Under the pieces are notes generated by a model. That model was given only the letters and a program-made list of their open reading frames with translations, was not told where the DNA came from and searched no databases. Positions 56,825-64,000 of a stretch of 64,000 nucleotides of DNA are shown one piece after another. Each line of letters opens with the position of its first letter. The first letter of the stretch is position 1. Position numbers and translations under genes: made by a program. The stretch covers positions 69,669,035-69,733,034 of the forward strand of contig CM048844.1 in assembly GCA_026545765.1 (NCBI GenBank). Direction: 5' to 3'. Origin of the DNA: Plantago major (taxonomy: Eukaryota; Streptophyta; Magnoliopsida; Lamiales; Plantaginaceae).

Positions 56825-58093
56825 GAACTACGTCAGTTACTTACTTTTGCCTGTTTTTGCTCTTTGGCCCAGAAGCCCACCAGTTGTAATTAAATTTACG
56901 TCAAATCAATACAACTTCTATCTTTTTTTATCACGTCTATCTCAGACTTAATTCTACTCTTCGAACTCACTTTTCCGAGCCATAGACATTTCCTTTACAA
57001 AATACCACATGACTGAACTCCTAAGATTTGTCTTACAAACTTGCACAAAAGTGTAAGAACTAAAGATTCGGATTCAGAGATCCGAAGTAAAAAAAAAAAA
57101 AAAAAAAAGAGTTTCTCAACAACCGAGCTGAGTCATGGCATCCCAAGCAATGAAATCTGAACGGCATAATCCTCGGACCATCTAGCTCTGTAGCCACCAA
57201 TATTTTTGAGTTCGGCAACAACTCATAGAACATGTTGAAGTGTTGCAGAGGCAGACGGATCCAGGAACTGATCCTCCAAACCGACGCGTGATTTATCCGA
57301 AGCTCCCACATAAATGAGTCCAAATGAAGTGCCTACTAAGAAGCTCCTTAAACCATCTACCTCTTCAACCATAACCATTTTCGATTTTGGAAGACACTCA
57401 CAGAAAATGGTAAATGGTGGAAGAGACGGATGGGTCCAGGAATCGACCCTCCGAACCAGTCTAAGAATTCCAATAAGATACGAGTTGTCCGATCTCATCG
57501 TACCCAGTGAGATCCGACTCATACAAGCCCCTCGGACAAGTGAAAGGCTACGACCAGGCGGATCACACATAGGAACGTCGGAGTCGACCCAATCGATAGA
57601 ATCTGAACTAAAGGATCCGAATCACTCATTGCTACAAATAAAAAACGGTCAAATTAGTTGTACAATGTCAAGGTATTTATAGACGCCATCGATCAATCAC
57701 ATTGGGACGCGTGCAATGTAACGGTTACCAATGGGCTTGGACCTGAGTTGGGCCTTTACTATTGGGACTCCACTTCAGACCCATCGAAGAATCGAATGGT
57801 TCGGACTAAATTCATACTTCGAACCACTCCTCAACTCATGGAACGACTCATCATTTACAAGACTTTATGATTCGGACGCTCAAGTTCGATACACTTTAAC
57901 CTACGTGTACCCGGACCTATAAAGTTTACTCGACCTATTTTTTCTAGGGACGGTCCGAGCCACAATTACTTGAGCAGAATAATACAAAGATATTTCTGAT
58001 ATTATAAACACATTGATTTGAAACGGTCTGCTCGGACCATAGCTGAAAGAGTCAAAACCGATCCTTTAAGTTTGTTTGTTTCTCACCCCAAGT
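56825..58093 (+). other. T2 3' region with about 175-bp degenerate repeats
   Basis: There is no plus-strand gene. Two degenerate units begin at about 57178 and 57353 (CCATCTA.CTCT..., then GA..GGATCCAGGAA.-type blocks); their minus-strand translations resemble each other. A run of about twenty As is at 57090-57108. A minus-strand TATTTATA (57674-57681) is a weak promoter candidate. Tandem repeats in the 3' region are known for Tat and Ogre elements. Confidence 0.5.
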
Positions 58094-59660
58094 TTACGTT
58101 TGTAAGGTGCCTCGGATGTAATTCCAGCCGACCGAGCCAAAGATACTTTGAACAAACATATACAGCACACATGCATCATACTTGGTGTCCAAATGGAACC
58201 GATGTGCATCCGAGTTCAAGTAATCCTGAACAGCCTCGGTTCGGACCGTCAGAAGAATCTCGAGCATGCGGTCCTTGAAGTTCCGGGAGATCGCAGTGAA
58301 GTCGCTCATGCCCTCCCTATAGGCCTCGAAGTTCGTCTCGAAAGCCCGAATTGCACTCTTCAGCTTTTCCTTTTCGGCCTCGAACTCCTTCTGCGTGGCA
58401 AGTGCCTTCTTGAACTTCTCCTTGTAAACCACGACCTTGTTCGCCTCGGCCACTCTGCTCGCCTCGGACTTGGATAACTACATTTCCAAGGTGGCCCTCC
58501 GACCCGCCACCTCGGAACATGCTCGGACAGCAGCAGTAAGCTAGAAACAAAAACAGAAATGTCCGAGTTAGTAAAAGATGCACTTTCAAGAGATTGGAAA
58601 ACTTACACGTGCATTCGGAACTACGATTACCTTCCGGTGAGCAGCAACCAGCTCCATAATCCTTTACAGCTCCGGAACAGAAGCCAACCGCGCAACCTCG
58701 GACTCAAAATCCGAGTCTTTGACCATTGGACCCTTACCCTTCTTGGTAGGAGGGACCGGGCCCTCGGAGGGATGCTTCACACCAGTTGAGCCACTAGCTC
58801 CGACCTCCTTTCTTACTGGCTTCAGAGGTCTTTTGGCACCCTTGGCAGCCACGGTCTTCCCCTTGTCCGGTGGCGGACTTTGCTCTCGGCCTCCTCCTTC
58901 AAGATCTTGATCAAAAGTTGCAGCATTCCGAGGCTCGGCCATAGGAAGGGTGGTGGACGTTTTAATCACCTGGTCTCGAAGACCCTACCTCTGCTCCTCC
59001 TTTTGGGCCTTCAGTTGTTGCCTCTTGAGCTCTCTCATGGCCGACATTGTGTACTCGAACCAAAAATCTACAAAACACTGAACACAGATAAGGATTCATA
59101 CGAAGCGACAAGATACATAATAAAGCAACAATGGGAAGCAGGCCCGAGCCAATAAAAGTTAGAAATACAAAAAAAAGTTATTTCTAACAGCGGTGACTCG
59201 AATCATAGCACATCTTCGAGTCATTTACTAAAATCCTCTTTATCATCACAAAAACTCGAACACTATAGTCCGGCCAGATACGGAAGTGGTTGACATATCA
59301 ACCCACGGAAGAAGTACTTCTCCGGTTCCTCTTTTGTATGGAGGGCTTGCATCCACTGTGAAATGTTCCGAGCCGTGGGCCTCCAGTCTGGAAGTGTCCC
59401 TCAGAAAAATGCCTTCTCAAAGTTCCACTGGACCCTTTGAGCGTCGGACTGTCCAGGTTTCAAGGCCGCTCGGACGAAAATATACCTCTGCCACTATTTG
59501 ATCCCTAACGAGGAGATCGGATCCTCGAAGAAGGTGTCAGCTTGCCGAACTACTAGAGTATAGAAGAATTGATAGGGCCTGCTTGGAGTGATATTGAACA
59601 GCTTCCGGAAGTTGTCGAACGTGGTCGTGATCCCCTTGTGTTTACATAGCACTCCGAAGC
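58094..59660 (-). pseudogene. Antisense gypsy-type accessory gene of T2
   Basis: Read leftward, 59660-59280 shows GITTTFDNFRKLFNITPS, YQFFYTLVVRQADTFF and VQWNFEKAFF, with two stops. This matches the 'putative gypsy-type transposon' domain found in antisense ORFs of Tat elements. After a gap, 58969-58664 encodes a Pro- and Lys-rich linker (PPPDKGKTVAAKGAK) and 58453-58094 a charged coiled coil. The N-terminal part is cut off at 59666 by the neighbouring duplication. T1 at the window start shows the N-terminal part of the same type of gene. Confidence 0.55.
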
Positions 59661-59902
59661 ACAACATTTAACAAAAAAACCTTGGAGAAGAGGAGAATGG
59701 ATAGAATATGAACAGTCTCAAATTTTTACGATTTGTAATTCTAACATGAGTTCTTTTGCAATAATGGGAGAAAAATCAGTACTCCTGATATATCTCTATG
59801 GTGCACATAATCATTCTATAATTGGAATAATGATATTTGTGGTGATAATAACTACATTGATTGATCTACATAATTCAATTTGTACATACACTATACTCCA
59901 CA

Positions 59903-59910
59903 TATAAATA
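59903..59910 (+). promoter_or_regulatory. TATA box of S-protein homologue copy A
   Basis: TATAAATA, 63 bases before the ATG at 59966. Identical sequence at 62351-62358 precedes copy B. Confidence 0.55.
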
Positions 59911-59965
59911 CACATGCCTCATAAAACGATCATCAAGAACTTACAGCACAAGTTTATTGCGACGA

Positions 59966-60270
59966 ATGACAATCATGAATAAAGCATTTGCCTCATTCAC
60001 AATTTTAATCATTGTGTTGGTAATCACAGCAGGTGCGGTCACAATTACAATAAGTAATAGGTTGGAAGGTCAAACCGCGAAAGCTCTGGTGTTTACACCA
60101 ACAGTTCTGGCAGCTATGGTGTTTACATAAGTAATAGTTCTGGCAGCTATGGTGTTTACACCAACAGTGTAAAATGGTTCTGCCGTAAAGGTTGTACATG
60201 GAGTGTAGAAAAGATTGGACCGTCCGTTGGTCCTATATGCCAACCCTGGAAGAATCCACCTGCTCCATGA
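59966..60270 (+). pseudogene. S-protein homologue (self-incompatibility S1 family), copy A, deleted
   Basis: The gene would encode a small secreted protein. The first part gives a signal peptide (MNKAFASFTILIIVLVITAGA) followed by TITISNRLEGQTAKA. The conserved middle (DDD-F and the beta-strand core) is missing. In its place is a short duplicated filler, with GTTCTGGCAGCTATGGTG at 60104 and again 33 bases later, ending the frame at 60130. The C-terminal part (SVKWFCRKGCTWSVEKIGP to PPAP) survives in another frame to the stop at 60268. S1 acts in Papaver self-incompatibility; most family members are of unknown function. Confidence 0.7.
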
Positions 60271-60795
60271 GTAACTTGTTACTTTTTATGTACTAAGCAC
60301 AATTTTGGTGCCAAAATACTGACCTATTCATTATAGTGATTTACATTGATGCACCATGGATTGGAAATATAATAATATACCATCTCATTGTTCGACAATG
60401 AGGCTGATCTTAATAAGTCTACGTCATGCCTAAAACAATGATATTGAGCGGAAAAATACATATACTACCCATGCAATTGGGGTCCAAAACAGATTCACAA
60501 CAGATTTAAAACAATTACACATGCCCTCCCCCCTCCCGTTGACAAAACCTCCCACACCATCACTTTCTCGCTCCAAATAGATAGTTTCATTCCAAATGAA
60601 TTCAAAAATAGTAAAATAAATTAAAATTCAAAACTTTAATAAAGAAAACGATAAAATTGTATGGAAACCCTTCTCCTCTCCTCTTCTTCTTCCTTTCTTC
60701 TTCCCTATTTATTCCAATGAATCATTCTTGATGGTGTGCCGCAATCATGTCCGACAAAGGCAACTATAAAACTCCAAAAATGAAGCTGTATAAAC

Positions 60796-62113
60796 AGGTC
60801 CGATCAGAGCTGTAAATTAGCCCCGACTGGAGCTGATCAACAGCTCTAAAAGGAGCTTTAGACAGCGCCAAATGAGCTCTACAACTAGCTCCAATCGGAT
60901 GTATATATAGGTACATTGGGCTTTCGTCATGAGCATGATAAATAAGACAAACAATGTTAACAAAACTATTAACTTCCACACTTTTAATTGTAACCAACCA
61001 ATCAAACAAGGGCTTTTCCAACGAATAGAAGACATTTATTCTTATATCAAGCCATTTACTTCACTCTGATTCCAGAAGATTGAGAACGCCTATTTTCTGC
61101 ACTCACGAAGATAAAATATTTGAAACATATCTTTATATCAAGTCTTCTATGAGCAATTTAACATAAAAAATGCTTCAAAACAACACAAATTTAATTAAGT
61201 AATAAAGTTCTACATCATCGAGGGATTGAATACATTTTATTCTCAATAAGTGAGATGCAATCACAATAGCTAGTCTTTCAGATAAAACATTATCTGAACA
61301 CCACTACTTACATATATCAGTGAGTGTAATTGCATATTAAAAAGAAGACAAAGTCGAAATTTAGGGAGATGTAATAGTTATCTCCCCAATTTGAATTCCA
61401 CAACTTAATAACTGATGAAGATAGAGAAGAGTTGTAGTCGTAGCATCAAAATCATATACAATAACCTCTGTTCTCTTTTGAATTGGTCTGAAAGTTGAAT
61501 CTGGGTCCTTTTCTCAAATATAGCAATGTTATTGCATATCAAAAAGTAGGGTATACATAGATATAAGGTGTTGTATATCTAGGCTTTTAGTCTTTTACTT
61601 TGCCGTATATCTGGACCAACACCCTCAATATTTGGTTGTAACATATGAACATATGGCATCGCATATTACATCATGAGATGAAAGTACATTTATCTAGACC
61701 TCAAGTCACGGGTAGATCCAAGTCGGATTGAGAAGGTAACTCAACATTGTCGACCCCCCTGTTTTAAGTATCTTTCTTGTAAAATATATTTTACCTCGTC
61801 AATCAGATTGAACAAAATGTTTCACTATAATGATGGACATCGGGTATCTTATTGATCAATGTCCCTTAAAAATTCAAAGTGTTTTATTAAATTTTTATCC
61901 TTTTTATTTGTAGCATTGTATATAAAATTGTCGGAATATAGGAGTACAAGGGCGAAGCCAGATACTTTTCACCACGTGCTAATCTTTTACTTATACAGAT
62001 TAAAAATAATTAATTGATGAATATGTTAAATAAATATAAAATATCTTAAATTCATATAAATTACATTTTATAACGATTATTATAGACGTATATTACCAAC
62101 ATTATGTGTTTGG
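60796..62113. other. Spacer between the two duplicated copies
   Basis: About 1.3 kb, AT-rich, without a recognisable gene. The first 110 bases are rich in GAGCTC/AGCTCT motifs and are followed by a TATATATAGG site (60901-60910). It contains a 37-bp Copia LTR relic at 61585. A tandem duplication implies that this spacer, or part of it, is unit sequence. Confidence 0.5.
61585..61621 (+). repeat. Relic of a Copia-A/C family LTR end
   Basis: TAGTCTTTTACTTTGCCGT.ATCTGGACCAACA matches the last 35 bases of the Copia-C LTR, including the terminal ACCAACA, with one extra base. Little else of the LTR is present. TGTTGTATATCTAGG (61569-61583) just before it could be the rest of a heavily deleted solo LTR. 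Confidence 0.6.
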
Positions 62114-62350
62114 ATTTAACAAAAAAACCTAGGAGAAGAGGAGAATGGATAGAATATGAACAGTCTCAAATTTTTACGATTTGTAATTCTAACATGAGTT
62201 CTTTTGCAATAATGGGAGAAAAATCAGTACTCCTGATATATCTCTATGGTGCACATAATCATTCTATAATTGGAATAATGATATTTGTGGTGATAATAAC
62301 TACATTGATTGATCTACATAATTCAATTTGTACATACACTATACTCCACA

Positions 62351-62358
62351 TATAAATA
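62351..62358 (+). promoter_or_regulatory. TATA box of S-protein homologue copy B
   Basis: TATAAATA, 63 bases before the ATG at 62414, at the same place as in copy A. Confidence 0.55.
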
Positions 62359-62413
62359 CACATGCCTCGTAAAACGATCATCAAGAACTTACAGCACAAG
62401 TTTATTGAGACGA

Positions 62414-62837
62414 ATGACAATCATGAATAAAGAATTTGCCTCATTCAAAATTTTAGTCATTGTGTTGGTAATCACAGCAGATGCGGTCACAATTACCATA
62501 AGTAATAGGTTGGAAGGTCAAACCGCGAAAGCTCACTGTTTACATTCAAGTATCTTACCATAAGTAATAGGTTGTAATAAGTTTCTCTGGTGATGATGAT
62601 TTTGGTGACAAATATCTTACTACAGGCCAAGAATTCAAGTTTACATTCAAACCAAATTTTTTCGGTAATATAAAATATTATTGCATTTTCACTACGACTT
62701 ATGGTTCTGGCAGCTATGGTGTTTACACCAACAGTGTAAAATGGTTCTGCCGTAAAGGTTGTACATGGAGTGTAGAAAAAATTGGACCGTCCGTTGGTCC
62801 TATATGCCAACCCTGGAAGAATCCACCTGCTCCATGA
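62414..62837 (+). pseudogene. S-protein homologue (self-incompatibility S1 family), copy B
   Basis: A hydrophobic signal-peptide-like N-terminus is followed by VTITISNRLEGQTAKAHC, where the first conserved Cys appears. A filler of about 40 bases that repeats CATAAGTAATAGGTTG from upstream then introduces a stop near 62565 and a frame slip. In the shifted frame the family core continues: SGDDDFGDKYLTTGQEFKF, KPNFFGNIKYYCIF, then FCRKGCTW and GPICQPW, ending at 62837. All expected cysteines and the DDD-F-G motif are visible. The gene is broken only by the filler region, so it decayed late. Confidence 0.75.
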
Positions 62838-63362
62838 GTAACTTGTTACTTTTTATGTACTAAGCACAATTTTGGTGCCAAAATACTGCCCTATTCATTA
62901 TAGTGATTTACATTGATGCACCATGGATTGGAAATATAATAATATACCATCTCATTGTTCGACAATGAGGCTGATCTTAATAAGTCTACGTCATGCCTAA
63001 AACAATGATATTGAGCGGAAAAATACATATACTACCCATGCAATTGGGGTCCAAAACAGATTCACAACAGATTTAAAACAATTACACATGCCCTCCCCCC
63101 TCCCGTTGACAAAACCTCCCACACCATCACTTTCTCGCTCCAAATAGATAGTTTCATTCCAAATGAATTCAAAAATAGTAAAATAAATTAAAATTCAAAA
63201 CTTTAATAAAGAAAATGATAAAATTGTATGGAAACCCTTCTCCTCTCCTCTTCTTCTTCCTTTCTTCTTCCCTATTTCTTCCAATGAGTCATTCTTGATG
63301 GTGTGCCGCAATCATGTCCGACAAAGGCAACTATACAACTCCAAAAATGAAGCTGTATAAAC

Positions 63363-64000
63363 TCTTTACTTCGGTTAGTTGTTCCGGGTTGTACAAGAGT
63401 CATGCCTGCTTCTTCCTCCATTTACAATTTTCTTGTGGTGCCCAAAGGGTGTGAACCAGAAAGTGGTTGTGGTGGAAGATGCGGATCGTCTGAGAAGGCC
63501 ATTGAACTGCCTCTTTGTACCAGAGATACCCGATCGGATTCAACTCGTCTTTTGTTCGAAGTCAAGATACGCTATCTGGAGATCAATTGGTTTAAGTTGT
63601 TCGTCTCTTCTGTCTGATTCCTTTTGCTACTGTGCCCGGACCGTCTTAAGCTTGCTTTGGAGAGTGAACTCCGTTCTCTGGCTGTTCTGCTGTGGAAAGC
63701 ACAGGATCGATGTAAAGGAATTATGGCTCGGTCACAAGGGTTGTTTCTAAAAGGGCGCTTTAACTTGTTTGCTCCGAAAGGATGCTATTCTTGTTCCGGT
63801 AGGAGGCTCAGGCTCCGAATGGAGACGGTTGGTCCGTTTCGGATGCTGAATATTCCGCCGATAACTGTATGTTTGTAAAGAATGATATGTACTTTCCTTC
63901 TGCTTTAAGTGACTCGGATGAGTATGTCCGAACTTTGTAATTACTATCCTGGATGTTGCAATTTCTTTCTTCGGCTTGTTATATCTTTTCGTCCGAACTA
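63363..64000 (+). other. Tat-like fragment in inverted orientation
   Basis: Plus-strand translation at 63379-63560 (LPPFTIFLWCPKG..., KVVVVEDADRLRRP) resembles the minus-strand translation of the T2 repeats at 57223-57480 (LPPFTIFCECLPKSK, MVEEVDGLRS). The rest has TTCGGAC/GTCCGA-type motifs typical of Tat 3' regions. No intact gene is seen. It probably belongs to another Tat element, facing left and extending beyond the window. Confidence 0.5.

Larger units (their letters stand above)
26690..59665 (+). mobile_element. Tat-lineage Gypsy element T2, split by a nested insertion, 3' end lost
   Basis: Own sequence covers 26690-32081 and 55415-59665; everything between is the TR-GAG element. The reading shows 5' LTR, PBS, gag, protease, RT, RNase H and integrase in Gypsy order, then a 3' region with an antisense gene. 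The 3' LTR is absent: at 59666 the sequence changes abruptly into the S-protein homologue duplication. The split occurs inside the pol coding frame, which resumes after the insertion. Left of the LTR is a run of Ts (26685-26689) from the LINE 3' UTR. Confidence 0.85.
59666..60795 (+). repeat. Tandem duplication, copy A
   Basis: This segment matches 62114-63362 (start TTTAACAAAAAAACCT, end AAGCTGTATAAAC). The repeat distance is about 2448 bases. Copy A lacks the middle of the S-protein homologue gene. The left boundary cuts the T2 antisense gene. Confidence 0.85.
62114..63362 (+). repeat. Tandem duplication, copy B
   Basis: Matches 59666-60795 almost base for base outside the gene's middle; copy B retains about 120 more bases. 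The right boundary (AAACTCTTTACTTCGG) changes into a Tat-like fragment. Confidence 0.85.

Noticed and set aside
60280..60297. Inverted repeat AGTAAC-TT-GTTACT as a terminator after the S-protein homologue genes
   Set aside because: It is a small palindrome after the stop codon, present in both copies because of the duplication; plant genes do not use such hairpin terminators.
60764..61035. Minus-strand ORFs of 72-85 residues in the spacer
   Set aside because: They are short, overlap each other in different frames and have no motif; AT-rich spacer gives such frames by chance.

Overview
The window looks like repeat-rich nuclear DNA of a flowering plant, most likely a eudicot. The basis is plant-type LTR retrotransposons of both superfamilies, a plant L1-type LINE, a Mutator-like MITE, and two decayed genes of the plant S-protein homologue (self-incompatibility S1) family. 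The species cannot be told from the sequence. I see no intact ordinary cellular gene, tRNA, rRNA or CRISPR array.

Layout. (1) 1-2756: the 3' end of a Tat-lineage Gypsy element (T1) with an antisense accessory ORF and a complete 3' LTR. It abuts 2757-10758, a minus-strand Copia element (Copia-A) with pol, gag, PBS and 5' LTR. Copia-A sits inside an older LTR fragment of its own family (10759-11370). (2) 11391-12050: an array of roughly 100-bp tandem repeats, followed by an orphan leftward promoter and leader. (3) 12932-22048: a second Copia (Copia-B, plus strand) with target-site duplication (TSD) TCTAC. Its 5' LTR carries an 888-bp Mutator-like MITE and its interior carries a patch of LTR sequence. 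It lies at the 5' side of a broken LINE (22049-26689). (4) 26690-59665: a Tat-lineage Gypsy element (T2). Its pol is split at 32081/55415 by a non-autonomous gag-protease Gypsy element in minus orientation (TR-GAG, 32082-55414). The 5' LTR of TR-GAG is in turn split by a third Copia (Copia-C, 38583-54574, TSD ACTTC). LINE, T2, TR-GAG and Copia-C therefore form a four-layer nest. (5) 59666-63362: a roughly 2.45-kb tandem duplication holding two S-protein homologue pseudogenes. (6) 63363-64000: a Tat-like fragment in inverted orientation.

The most unusual part is Copia-C. Between the end of pol (46197) and the polypurine tract (52917) it carries about 6.7 kb that ordinary Copia elements lack. 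This holds tandem hairpins, a TATA-like box with a leader, and a long sense-strand accessory gene (46958-52551). The gene is acidic and coiled-coil-rich and appears to contain five small introns, most in phase 0. The proximal part of the region, including the hairpins, is also present in Copia-A, so it belongs to the family rather than to a single accidental capture.

Nearly all coding regions carry stops or frameshifts. The domains listed were read from translated segments by eye, and boundaries marked as approximate should be treated as such.
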